NCBI GenBank assembly: GCA_017871115.1
Contig: JAFCIZ010000001.1
Coordinates: 4,507,501 to 4,571,500, forward strand
DNA: 64,000 nucleotides
Direction of reading: 5' to 3'
Origin: Cunninghamella blakesleeana
Lineage: Eukaryota > Mucoromycota > Mucoromycetes > Mucorales > Cunninghamellaceae
Every line of letters starts with the position of its first letter. Position 1 is the stretch's first letter. Both the position numbers and the translations under genes were made by a program. This document shows, in pieces, positions 1-12,412 of the stretch. Below the pieces are notes generated by a model that did no database searches, had not been told where the DNA came from, and was given only the letters and a program-made list of their open reading frames with translations.

Positions 1-135
1 ATACTACTTCAAAGTAAATTTAATAATAATAGCAGGCGTAGTATTAAAATGAATATATTTAATATAGTTAAATTCCACGTAGTATGATGATAGTCATCTT
101 GATAGAATATTAATATTGTATAATTTTATTAATAG

Positions 136-254
136 GAAATTGAGTAATCCAATAGGTTATGAACCTTCAGCCTTACAGTCTCGTAATGGATTGGTATAAC
201 ATATTACATAACAAAAAAAAAAAAAAAAAAAACCAAAGTGATCCTTATTTTTAT

Positions 255-299
<45 letters not shown>

Positions 300-1003
300 T
301 ATAAAAATATTACTGAAAAGTTAAGATCTAAATGTAATTATTTTATTTGTTATTACTATAACTGGTATTTAGAAATCTACGCGACAAAATCAAACGGACC
401 ATAATGATGTTGAAATGAAAATTAAAAGAGCTTGGGACGTGGCAATGGGGCCAGCTAAGAGTATACCTATGAATGCCATTATGATTTATATGAGTGGAAA
501 CGGCGTACAAATTTTTTCAGTTATGATTACGGCCATGTTATTCATAAACCCTATCAAGGCTATTATGACTATTGGACAAAGTATGTTATATTAAAGATTT
601 ATTGTTATTATCATTATTATTATTAAAACAACAACAACAAACAAACAGCAATAAAACGAAAAGAAAAAAAAAATATATACAAAAAACGGGTTTTTAAGGT
701 TTTTATAAAATAGGGTTAAGGAAATATCTATAGTAATATTTCATATGATGATACAACTAACTAAAAAAAATAATATTTTTCTTCCTTATTTTTAAAAAAG
801 CTTTTGAACGGTTCGAAACTAAAGGATCAACACAACCTGGTGCAGATTTATTATTGGCAAAACTAACCTTTATTGGATTACACCTTTTAACTATTTGTTT
901 AGGCATTTATAAGCTCAATGGGATGGGATTATTACCGACAACAACCTCAGATTGGTTAGCATTTTTACCTCCAAAACAAGTTATAGAATACGCATCTATT
1001 TAA
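136..1003 (+). CDS. EMC4: ER membrane protein complex subunit 4 (5' partial)
   Basis: Exons 136-193, 373-580 and 801-1003; the first coding exon is missing or lies in the first 135 bases. The visible protein starts with a conserved NPIGYEP-type stretch, continues with AWDVAMGPAKSIPMN, and has two hydrophobic segments before the C-terminus. This is the pattern of EMC4, a small subunit of the ER membrane complex that inserts tail-anchored and multipass proteins. Introns are phase 0 between exons 2 and 3 and AT-rich, and one carries a 39-nt A run. The gene converges on SIN3, with 276 bp between stop codons. Family assignment is firm; only the start is unresolved. Confidence 0.88.
259..297. repeat. 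Poly(A) tract in EMC4 intron
   Basis: A 39-nt uninterrupted A run within the intron between EMC4 exons 136-193 and 373-580. Confidence 0.95.
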
Positions 1004-1279
1004 ATTATAATTATAATAAAAATTAAAATTAAAAACGCTTTGATTATTTAGAATAAAAAAAAAACATGATACGAATATATTATCATTTTATTTAACATCA
1101 TTACTATTTTCTAAAGAAAAAAAAAAGCTATATAATTGTTTTTTTTGTTAAATAATAAAAATCAATGAAAAGGAAATTATTATGTATATAAATAAAAATA
1201 AAAATAAAATAAAAAAAAGGCAAATGATTAAAAATTAATAATTATTTTCTGTAAGAACGTTATAATATATTTAAAATAA

Positions 1280-4200
1280 TTAATTTTGTAATGGTCGAAT
1301 AAATACATCTTCTGATCCATCAATATAGTACATGTGATAGGTATCTTGGTCGATTTTATATTGAAGATGGGATCGTACATATATTTCATTAAGTTTTTCA
1401 TTTTGAAGTCGTAAATTTCTATTAAAAAATTAATAACAATATTAATTAGTAGAATGATAATAGATATTATATTTTTATTTTATTTTATAATTTATTTTTA
1501 CCTCTTCAAATAAGATGGCTTCATTAACGTAGTATCTACGCCTTCAGTTGGATTAATCCAATTCATATAGCTACTAATATAATTTTCATATTGATCTTCT
1601 TTACTAGGCTCCAACATATAGTCATTAGGTCCAACTAATTGAATAGTCATTTCTCCTTTTTCTTTATCCTGTATTTTTTTTTAAAATAAATAAATAAAAA
1701 CAAAATAATAACAGTGTTAGTATAAGCTCCTATATGTATATATGAGATATGTATTTCACTTACAAAATCAATTTTATACAAGTTTTCTTCAGACCCAATA
1801 ATTTCTTCGGCGAGTAACCTGTATACTGATAAAATACGTGGTGATGACATGTTTAATTCTTGGTCGCTGCGGAATAATCTTAAAAGTTTTACAGAATCAG
1901 CATCGACAGTTACAGCTTGTATCTAGATGGGAAAATAATAATAATAATGTTGTTTTTTAAAGTTAATTAGTTTCACATTTTTATTTATTTATTTATTTAT
2001 TTGTTACTATTATTTATTCATTAACAATTATTAATTAAAATACCTGTTTCACAAAAGCATTAACGAGTTTATCAATAGTGTACAAAACATATGTATCAGT
2101 TGCAAAGTAATACCGTAAATATTCTTCAAATAATTGTCCTTCAATTTCACCATCAAAGAATCGATCAATGGCATCCAAAATAGCAGGGTAGTAGCCATTA
2201 GAAGTATCCGCATCTATGTATTTATTTATATTTTGAAAAAAGAAAAAGTAAAAGCAATGATTTATTTTATTATACTAATATATTATAGTATTTGATAACT
2301 ATATTGTCATATTCTATTATTTATTTACCATCAAATTTGGTAGTATAAAGGCCAAGTTCCAAAGCAACTTTACTTGTTTTTTTTGCATAGCGTGGATCAC
2401 CTTTAGTTTTTAAATCTAATTCTTTTACTTTTCTAAGTCTATCATAAATGAACTAAGTTTGTACAAATATAAATAAAATAATAGTGATTAGAAATGCGTT
2501 TATTGACGTAATCTTTTTATTTTTGATCATTATTATTATTATTACTTACCTCGAAAAATCTAAAGAAGGCGTAAAACGTTGTATTACAGAAGAAGTTGTA
2601 AACTCTCCGTTTTACTGATTCAGGGGCGGTAGCCATAGCTGCTGCAGCCAATAGTTTTTCATGATTATTTACAGATTGAATGTTGTTTGTTAATGATGGT
2701 GATGTTGATTCAGTAGCTGATTCATTATTATTATTATTATTATTATTATTTGATAAGCTTTGGTGATCATTAGATGGTGTAGATGCAAGTTTATTATTAG
2801 TATTATTTTTATTTTCAGGAGTTTTAGATCCATCTGGCACATCAACATCTGTATCCATATCAGAAGTAGAGACTGCATTATTATTATTGTTTGTTGATCC
2901 CATTTCACCCAAAGCTTTTTTATTTTTGATTAGCACATCACGTAATAAATCCATAGTACGATCGTCATCATTATTACGTCCTCGTTTGCTTCTTCTTCTA
3001 GGTGAGGTTGATCTTTTCCCCGGTGACCGTGCTGTGTCAGTTTCTGAGTCATCTGTATTTGTTGACCTTGCATCATCTTCGTCTTCCACTAATTCTTCAT
3101 CATCATTTTCATCCACGTAATTAATTCCTTCAGGTTCTACACTCTCAAGCCCAAAAAAGAGTGATACAAAAGATCGCATAAATGTTCTTATTTTTTCACG
3201 CTCACTGTTGCTAAATCCAGCTTGCTTGTCAATATATGAATAAACTACCCGTGTTACATCTTTGAATAATTCTTTGTCAGGAAAGGAATATTTGAGCTGA
3301 TAGCTTGTTTTGACTGGTGGTATTTTTTGATGCTGTTTTGACTTTTTAGTATTATGTAATGTTTTGGTATTATGTAGTGTTTCAATTTCAGTAACCAATG
3401 CTTTTACGGCAATTACTTTACGATCGTTGCTTTTGAATGTAATACCTTGATAGTCTAATGATCTATAATAATTCTTGATATCTGTTTCACGCCATATCTT
3501 ATTCCATTCACGCTATTTTTATAGATAAGTAAAAAAATATAAAATATAAAATATAAAATAAAAATTTTATCAATAATAGTTATAGTTAACTCCTATTTAT
3601 TTTTAATAAAAGTATATTTAATTAATATATTAATAATTTTACCTGAGCTTTTTTCCATTCTTCATCTTTTTGTTTAAGCCGATTTAGTAAAATAGGTACA
3701 ACTTGGACTGGGTTGTTATATAATAATTCAATAATTTCTAATCCACGATCCTTATCGTAAACCTTTTTAATAATACGTTCATATATTGATACAGATTGTC
3801 CACCAAGTCCAGGATATAATCGGAATACTGATTTTTCCTCCGGTGACATATTTGATATTTCTTTTGCAATAGGTTCCAATAAAGCAATGACATTTAAATT
3901 AGCTTCGATATTCATGTTGTAATCATATCTATTTAATATATAATAATAATAATAGTAAGGTTAATGCTATTGTTTCTTGTCTATATCATTTATCATTTAA
4001 CCATTTAATTATCACTTAATAAATTTACCTTTCTTCTTCGCATCGATGCATAGCTTCTTCATACTGACTCTTTTTAGATGCTATAAAACCATCATCCTCA
4101 CTTGCCCAAATAGGGTGAGAAACGTATTCGTCATTTAAAACTTCCCAAGCTAATTGATCTCTACCAGAACATATTTGATTTTGCCACTAAATAAGTATTT

Positions 4201-6783
4201 ATACAAACATACAAATATAATTGATGTTATTATTCATATTCATACTCATATTCATATTCATATTTTTATTACTTATTTATTTTACAAATTTATTTTTATA
4301 TTACCTCTACGGGAACCAAACGATAACTTGGACTCTCAGATATAGGCTCACAGTGCATTAAATCAGGTTTAGGGATAATACGTTCAGGACAACGAATTGG
4401 GTGTTCTTTGGGTTCAAAACCTAAAACATTTTTAAACCAATCAAATAATTCTTTGTTGCTACCAATAAAAACTTCTACTTGTTCCATTAAAAGATCCATA
4501 TCAATGATTTGTTGAGTATATAAATTAAGCGTTTTAAGAAATTCTTCATAAGATGGCTTATTGCCAATGTATTTGCGAATACGTTCAAATAGCTCTACTT
4601 CTTCTGCTGAAACAGTTGGATGTACAGGGTCAAATGGAGATGCTGGGAATGCATAAGGATCAGAACGAATGCCTTCACCTTCACCATTTTTATGAAATAA
4701 TTTTGATCGCTAAAAAAAATATGGGAGCGTGTAAAAGAATTGTATTATTAGTTTCATTATCATTAAAGCTATTATTACTATTGCCAGTAGTACTGTTATT
4801 ATTTGTGAATTACCTTTCCTGATGTTCCAGAAACAACTGGTCCTCTTTTCTTTCTTTGCTGTCCAACGCCCCTTTTTCCAGTAGCAACAGAGGCTCCATC
4901 TACACTATCACCATAATAGGAACTATGTTCATCACCAAATAATGAACTAGCAGGTTGGCCAGTAATATCAGGTAAAAATTGTTTAAATTCATCCAGTAAA
5001 TCAGGAGCCCCATTGAATAAATATTGAATATGTGCATAAACTTCTTGAATAGGTTTTTGTTCCTTTTGATAAGTTTGTAATATTTCCAAAAACTGTTTAT
5101 ATATGTCAGGATCATTTGAAAATCGGTTCTGTTAATAAATATAAATAATAATAAACATAGGCATTAGTGTTTATTAATAATCTAAGTTTATAGTTTTTTC
5201 TTTTTCTTTAATATCATTTATACATAAATAAACATAGTAAAAAAAAAAAATGATGTTAATTATAGCAAATTATATCTACTTACCTTAATTTTATTGACAT
5301 AGTTTATAGCATGATTAAATTCAACAGGTGATCGTTTTCCGTTTTGCATAGGTGGAGTCGTTGATCTAGCTGGAGGTGGATGGCTAGGTGGTATATATTG
5401 ATTTGAAGTGGCTGATTGTGATAAAGTAGAAGGTGGCGGAGTATTATTATATATTGAATATGATGATGATTGAACTGGTAATGATGATGGAGGTGGAAGA
5501 TGAGTTAAAGGAACATGATTATAAGATTGTTGCTGATAATACGATTGTGGAGGTATTGAATTTTCTTGATCAAAATTAATTCTTCCACCAGTTGTTGTTG
5601 TTGTTGTACCATTCGGAGTTGTAACTCGAATAAGATCTGGCTCATGTGGATCACTAGAACATTCAATTCTATAGCCAGGTGGTAAAAAAGTATTAAAGCC
5701 AGATATCAACATTGGATGACCTTTAAATAAAGTAGATACACGTTCAATGACACCAGGAGTATCAATACTGTATAAATGTTATTAAATACATAATACAATA
5801 TATATATATATATATATAAAGGAAAAAGAATATGAGAAGGGTTAGAAATTTTCAAATAATAACAAATAAAAAAAATCTGAAGCAAAAAATAATATTGATA
5901 TATTAATTTGTATTGTATAGACTCTTGAAACTTACGCCTGACTCTTAAAGTCTTTCATTATATCCAAAAAACTATTGTAAACTTCAGGTTGATCAGAAAA
6001 TCTTACTTTTACTTGATCTAAATATGCAAGTGCATCACGAACATTAAGTGGTCTATGTGATTCTGATTGCTGTGACTGTTGCTGCTGTGGTTGCTGTTGC
6101 TGCTGTTGTGATTGTTGTGTTGAAATAGGGGAAGGTTGAGATTGTTGATGTTGTGTAGGAGGTGGAGTTCGTGATGCGTTTCTTTGTTGTGGTGGAGGTA
6201 AAGACAATAAAGGCGAGGAATGATGATCATCAAAAGGTGAAGGTGCATGAGCCGAAGAAACGTGTTGTGGTATAGGTGGTAATACTGGTTTAGAAATGGA
6301 ATTACCATGTTCAGATGTGGCAAATGAACTTGGAGGTGGAAGGGCAGCTGAATGTTTATTCAAAGGAGAAGTGAGACCATATGGTACATTAGAAGCAGTT
6401 GGTGGAGACTGTATCGTGTTTTGATATGATCTATTATCATTCACTCGAGGAGGAGGTAAAGATAATGGTGAACTGGAAGATGTATTACTAGAAGGTAATG
6501 GTGGAGGAAGATGGTGAGAAAAAGGTGAAACGGTAGGTGGTGGTGGTTGTGAAGAGTGTGATACGTTTGTTGTTTGACTATAAATGCGGTAATAATAATA
6601 AATATAATAATAATAATAATAAAAACATATTAAATATAAGAATAAAAATAATATATTAATATATATTCTAAATTGTATGACTAGTAATATTTATTGTTAT
6701 TATCATTATAATTAAGAATAGAGAAAAAAGTATTTCCATTAAGCATACCGAATGTTATTTGAAGATTGTAGAGGTGAGGACAT
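1280..6783 (-). CDS. SIN3: Sin3 transcriptional co-repressor
   Basis: Thirteen exons (6749-6783, 5936-6577, 5284-5767, 4814-5128, 4305-4709, 4029-4186, 3643-3928, 2550-3512, 2329-2452, 2044-2213, 1764-1922, 1502-1668, 1280-1418) give 1,348 residues. Sin3 is the scaffold of Rpd3-type histone deacetylase complexes. A Pro/Gln/Ser-rich N-terminus precedes PAH1 (about residues 185-260), PAH2 (about 375-445) and PAH3 (about 518-590). The HDAC-interacting domain follows at about 628-775, and a Sin3 C-terminal domain includes the [17 protein letters not shown] segment. Between these lies an acidic, Asn-rich disordered insert. All splice sites are GT-AG. The start is the ATG opening a 35-nt first exon, which is short but keeps frame. 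Confidence 0.95.
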
Positions 6784-7538
6784 AAATGAATATATCGAAG
6801 AATGATAATAAAGAAAAAAAGTGGAAAAGGAAAAAAGAGGGTTGAAAAAAAAAATTAGAATTATCTTTCAATATTTTTTAAAATCCGCTCTTTTCCCGGT
6901 CACGACATATAATGCAAAATATAGAATTTTTAACATATTCAAATTATATAAACTATACACATAGAAAATATTACAGCTGTGCTAAAAATGAAAACGAAAA
7001 CTAAGCATATCAGTATGTATCTATATTGAAATATCATCTGGTGCCGATATTTTCTTTTTTTAAAAAAATCTTTCCATTTTATAAATAAAGGTAGTTGACA
7101 TATCAAGAGATTCGACAAAACTGAGCTTTTAATTCGATAAAAAAAAATGAGCTTCTTTCCTTTTTTTATACATTTTAAATATTATTACTAAATATTAATA
7201 ATAACATATCAATTTATTTTAATTTTATTAAAAATACATAAACAAATTTCTTATAACTTATATATAGTCTTTTTCGCTGGAAAAATCAAACGGTTATTTA
7301 ATATTATCACATATCTTATAATAAAATGGTTGAACTTAAAAATCCGAATCCATGGATGCACCGGAAATCAGGCGTTCAAAATAGTGTATTGTATTTTTAT
7401 TGGAGTCAATTTTTTTATAAATCACTTCCACTGTCATTTATTTTTTTCATCATTAACTGATTTGAATTTAATTATAGAGCTTTTTTTACGCATGTAAAAT
7501 AAAAAAAAAAACATTCACCTCAATCCTTTTAAATATAC

Positions 7539-7584
<46 letters not shown>

Positions 7585-8168
7585 TTCAAAATAAGTTTTT
7601 CTACTTATAATCATCACGAAAAAAAAAAATCCATTGAGCACTTTTTCTTGCTATCATTGCCACCTTTTTGCTTGCATTTCGTCATCTCTCTATTTTCTTA
7701 CTCTTGATACTGATATTTCTGATAAATAAACTAAATGATATGGTATTATGTACAATTTCATATTTGTATAAGTAGTAATTTTTATACTTTCTTTTTTAAT
7801 TTTATGTTTTTATTCTTCTTCCTGAATTTTTTCTACTCCTATGATTTATTTATTTATTTACTTTTTTTTAATTGTGATATATTTTTGAAGTTTTTATATT
7901 TGTATATTTTATATTTTTTTATCATGTTTTATTACTATTTTATTTTTTCTATTCTTAAACTTTATTTTATATATACATATGTATATTATTTCGTTCAAAA
8001 AAATTTATTTATAAAATAATATGGTTGATAATGTATAAAACTGTTTTCATTGAAAAAAAATTAAAACATATAAATCTTTATTTAGTGATGCATAGATTAT
8101 ATACAAAGAAAAAAAAATGGTGATAATAAAAATAATAGTATTTAAATATTATTAAAATATCGATTATA
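6784..8168. other. Intergenic region, SIN3 promoter
   Basis: This 1.4-kb gap lies upstream of SIN3 and downstream of the RBM26-like gene. It holds poly-A/T tracts, a long TA run at 7542-7581 and a C-rich patch near 6888-6906. A 44-codon ORF at 7326-7460 is compositionally less AT-biased than its surroundings but matches nothing I know. A 94-codon Phe/Tyr-rich ORF at 7735 looks like a by-product of base composition. No convincing gene seen. Confidence 0.6.
7542..7581. repeat. TA dinucleotide microsatellite
   Basis: An uninterrupted run of about 20 TA units lies in the SIN3 upstream region. Similar TA runs recur through the window. Confidence 0.9.
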
Positions 8169-8734
8169 TTAGACTTTTGATTCTTGATCCAAAGTATTTT
8201 GAGAGACAGGTGTAGTATTGGTATACCAAGATAATGTGAGTTGACCAGCAAGGAGTTTGGATCCAATCGCCATTGCCTATATACAAATGAGTTATGGTAA
8301 GTATGCATTTTATTATTTTATATATATATATTAAAAAAAATGATGTTTACCTTTTCAGCTTCATATCTTTGGGAATAATGGGCTATAAAATCATTTTGAT
8401 TGTTATCAAACGACACCAAATTACCAAATTGTTGAAAATGCTGCTGTAATTCATCCTTGTTAATATTTTCAGGAATATTTTTAATTAGTATTTTAGTTGG
8501 TCTATTATCTAAACTTCGCCTGATGCCACCTCTTGCTACTCTTGGCCATCCACCTCTATAGCCATAAAATGATCCACCGCCTCGAACACTTGGATAATTT
8601 GATAGTCGGTTAGAACCATCTGGAGATATGCCTAAAGATGCAGCCTAATAAATCAAATAATATTATATATTAATAATAATAAATATTATTATTAGTATTG
8701 ATTAGTTTAAAAAAAGTTGTATTATATATTATAT

Positions 8735-8770
<36 letters not shown>

Positions 8771-11001
8771 ATTATTATTATTATTTACTTCTGCTTCTAA
8801 TTTTGCCAACTTTTCTTTTAATTGGTCCGGTGATTCATTAGAATTACCAGCTGATATGGTAGTATTAGTAGTAGCTGGCGTTGCTGTTGCTGTTGTTGAA
8901 GTTGGCGTCGTCGTAGTTTTAGATATGCTGATATCAGAAGCAATTTTCTTTAATGTAGCTAATAATTCTTCTTTTGCAGCAGGGGTAAGTGATGTATCCG
9001 ATAATTTGGCTAGTAATTTCTTTTGCTCATCTATTTTTTCTTGCAAAAGCTGTTCCCTTTGTCTCTGTGCATCTAGAACTGCTTTCATTTGCTCTTGCCT
9101 TTTTTTCTGTTTTTCTTCGCGTAATTTTGCCAATTCAGCCGCTTTAGCAGCAACTTCATTCGGGTCAGGCTCATTATGTGTTACTGATGGAGGAGGTAGT
9201 TGTGGTTTCCAGTGATTTTGAATCTTAGGCTTTGGTTCAGCTGTAGGTTGCTCATCGCCTTCTTTATACCAATATACCTTTACAAATCGATTATCAAATA
9301 TAGCATCAGGAGATGAATAAGCTGCTTCAGCCTCTGCATGAGTATTAAATTGTACAATTGCTTTTTGAAGTTGAAGTTTAATATTTATAATAGTTCCAAA
9401 TTTTTTAAAGTACTCATTTATTTTTGTCATATCACACATTTCTTGAGGGATATTATCAATAACTAAAGCAGTTTGCTGTTGTCGATTATTCTGTTGCTGT
9501 TGTTGTAATCTATTGTTGTTATTATTATTCATTTTATCATTGTTAACATTTCCATACCCACCACGGTTACGATGGCCAGTTCCATGAGGTTTTCGCATAG
9601 GGCCACCAGGAGCAGTATAACCTTGCTGTTGTTGCTGTTGTTGTTGTTGTATCATCATCATACTTTTGATAATGTTATCAGGAATAGGAGGCATCATACC
9701 ATTATTTAAATTCATAGGAAAATTGGCCATTGTATTTTGCATGAGGGCACCACTTTCAGGATCATATGCTTCAGTACCTATATTTTTATATCATAATGAA
9801 AATAAAGTAAAAATATAAAAAATAAAAGTTATTATTATTATAAATTGATCAGTTATATCGTGAATTTTTATTTATCCTATTCTCTTTTATTTTTATCTTA
9901 ATTTTTATTACCAAAAGCATTAGGTGGTATATTGAAAAATGGCTGTGTGCCGGGAACCATTGGCATCATTCGATTTCCAGAATTTGCTCCAAATCTATTA
10001 TTATTATTATTATAGGCACTTGCTTCATCGACTACTATACTATCACTACCATGATCATAAGGACAAAGATCACCACGTACACAATAACCTTTTTCTATAG
10101 TTATCATAACCCATATAAAACTTAGTATTTAATATATTTATCAATAAAAATTTATATCTTTTTTGATTTAATATTATTGCCATTATTTACCATTATAGTC
10201 TCTACATACTGGCTTTGATAAATAATTTCGTTTTCCACCACGACCATGCCCGTTCATTCTATTTCCTCTTCTGTTGTTGTGATTATTATTATTGTATGAA
10301 TATGATGACCCACTTGATGTTTCAATCGCTGTAGGATCATCTCTATGTGGTCTATATGGTCTATGCATTTTATTTGTATTACTTTCTTCATGGTCTGATA
10401 ATTGCCTTTTATTATTTTCATTCCTAGATGCATCTTTGTCTTGTTTTTGTCTACGATGTTTAAAGCTACGATCACCATCTTCTTCGTCATCATCTGAACC
10501 TTCAATTTGATACGATTCATTACTAGATGCATTTTTTGTTCCTGATTTTTTGTCCAAATGATTAAATAATCTATCGATAAATACATCAGTCTCTATAAAT
10601 ATAAAAAGTAAAATTTATATGAAATTAAAATATTATATTCTTGTATTGTTATTTTGTACTAGTAGCAAAAATATTTTTCAAATAAAAACAATACGTACGA
10701 TCTTCAAAGAATTCATTTAACTTTTCTTTAAGAGAATTTTTATTATCATTTGAAGGCTTTGACTCAGTGATAAGAGCAAGGATATAATCTGCTAATATTT
10801 CAGGATCGGCATCTGATCTATATTCAATTCATTCATAATAGAAAATAAGTAATATTAGTAAGTATATTTGAATATAATTATATCAGTAGTAAAAGGATTT
10901 ATTAGAATAAACATTTAGAAAATTGTTTTTAATAAATAATAGCAAATTGCTTACAGTGAAGATATTTGAATTTTTACAAAATCTTTTAAATCTGAATCCA
11001 T
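8169..11001 (-). CDS. RBM26/RBM27-like CCCH and RRM RNA-binding protein
   Basis: Seven exons (10955-11001, 10699-10817, 10191-10592, 9912-10094, 8789-9777, 8351-8644, 8169-8276) give 713 residues. The N-terminus is a PWI-like helical module with the pattern MDSDLKDFVK...DADPEILADYILALI. A charged linker leads to one CCCH finger (C-x8-C-x5-C-x3-H, about residues 184-203), split by an intron. An RRM follows (about 350-425), then a Lys/Gln/Glu coiled coil and a second RRM near the C-terminus ending in LSWYTNTTPVSQN. This order is that of human RBM26/27 and fission yeast Rmn1, which link polyadenylated nuclear RNA to exosome decay. Poly-Gln and poly-Asn runs reflect AT-rich repeats. The promoter is shared with the divergent Fyv6-like gene, 230 bp away. 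Confidence 0.9.
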
Positions 11002-11094
11002 TTTGAATAAAAATAAAAAAGAGAAAAAGGAAGACAGTTATAAAGAAAAGAAAAGAAAAAGATTTTTTATTTTTTTTTTTTGCGTGATTTTTGA

Positions 11095-11119
11095 CTGCCG
11101 GATTTTTAAAATTCCGCAG
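11095..11119. promoter_or_regulatory. GC-rich inverted repeat in a bidirectional promoter
   Basis: Arms CTGCCGGA and TCCGCAG (a one-base bulge) flank an AT core midway between two divergent start codons at 11001 and 11232. It is the only GC-rich block in this 230-bp promoter, so it is a plausible binding site for a dimeric factor. The factor is unknown. Confidence 0.4.
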
Positions 11120-11231
11120 TTTTTTAAAAAGAAAAAAAGAAATAAATTTTTCAGCATAAAACTATCTTTTACTTCTATTTACTTATTTATTATATATAAG
11201 CTTTTTATATTCTATAACTTCTGTATTAGTG

Positions 11232-12078
11232 ATGTCTTTTAAAAATTTTGTTTCTCATTCTATTATAAATAATAACGAAGAAACTGAAATTGCACCAAAG
11301 GAAGGTAAAGGAAATAAAAAACTTACATATATTTTGATATTTAAATATAATAAATTCAATAAATCAATATAAATTTATATACTTATATTAAAAGTGACAT
11401 TTTACTTTTATTTTAATTTTTAAATGTGTAGGTATAATAGCTAACACCAGTAAAACTAATAAAGAAGAAGAATATGATCCAAGAACACTCTATGAGAGAT
11501 TACAAGAACAAAAAGCAAAAAAAGAAGATGAATTCAGAGAAGCAACTCGATTTAGTAACTTGGTAAAACGTGTAGATCCTGAAGAAGCAGAATACTACAA
11601 GTCATTGTCAGATACTCAAAAGCAACTAGAAGAAGAAACTAAAACAAAAGATTTGTTGGCGTTGGAAAATTATCGAAGGTATTGCATATATTTATATAAA
11701 AAATTAACATAATTAAAAAAAAGAACTACACGTTATATAGTAACTTGGATATAGAGTATACATAGCTAACGTATATTGTATAACAGAGCCGTTGAAAATG
11801 TGAAGAACCCCGTCACAGCAATAAAAAAATCGCCAAATATCACAACAGGAATAGTACATAAACCAAATGGACCAAAAACCCAAAATAAACCAAAAAAAGA
11901 TCCTAGCAATAATCTATTGATAGTAAAGAAAAAAAGAGAAACTGACCATGAAGAAAAGGATGATCAAGGAAATAAAAAATTAAAAGTAGATAATACTAAA
12001 GCACAATCGTCAAAATCCACAGCATTAAATACCCTTTTAGCAACTTATAACAGCGATAGTGATAGTGATAGTGATTAA
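11232..12078 (+). CDS. PSME3IP1/FAM192A (Fyv6) family protein
   Basis: Exons 11232-11304, 11432-11678 and 11787-12078 give 203 residues. The N-terminus MSFKNFVSHS and the block EYDPRTLYERLQEQKAKKE followed by FSNLVKRVDPEEAEYY are the NIP30/FAM192A N-terminal domain. The human protein binds proteasome activator PA28-gamma; the yeast relative Fyv6 is a second-step splicing factor. The C-terminal half is basic and disordered and ends in an acidic (SD)n tail. The many introns here fit a spliceosomal role, but that is inference. The gene converges on the chitin synthase gene. Confidence 0.85.
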
Positions 12079-12412
12079 AAATAGTAGTCAACGTATATCT
12101 TCTTCATCTTGTATGATTATTAAGTTAAAAAATAGTAACAATAAAAAAAAAATAGAATATAATTTTACAGTTTAGTTTATGTATACACATTTTATGGATG
12201 AAAAAAGTCTAATTAGTATATCTTTGATAAATTGACAAAATGAGAAAATAAAAATAAATAAATATTGAGCTTCAAAATAAGAAAAGTAAAAATAGAAATA
12301 ATAATAATAAAAGTAAAAATTGACAAAGTTGTATATAAATGAAATAAAAAATAATGGTAATCAAAAAAAAAAAAAAAAATAGTATTAAATACTGTGTGGT
12401 ATTTATAGTAGT
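12079..12412. other. Convergent intergenic spacer
   Basis: The spacer contains 3' ends of two convergent genes: A-rich tracts and several AATAAA-like words on both strands. No gene seen. Confidence 0.6.

Noticed and set aside
7735..8019. 94-codon hydrophobic Phe/Tyr ORF, plus strand
   Set aside because: Its composition mirrors T-rich DNA (TTT, TAT, TTA codons), it has no domain or splice structure, and no conserved-looking segment.
11003..11242. 79-codon plus ORF in the RBM26/Fyv6 promoter
   Set aside because: It spans homopolymer tracts and runs into the true start of the Fyv6-like gene in another frame.
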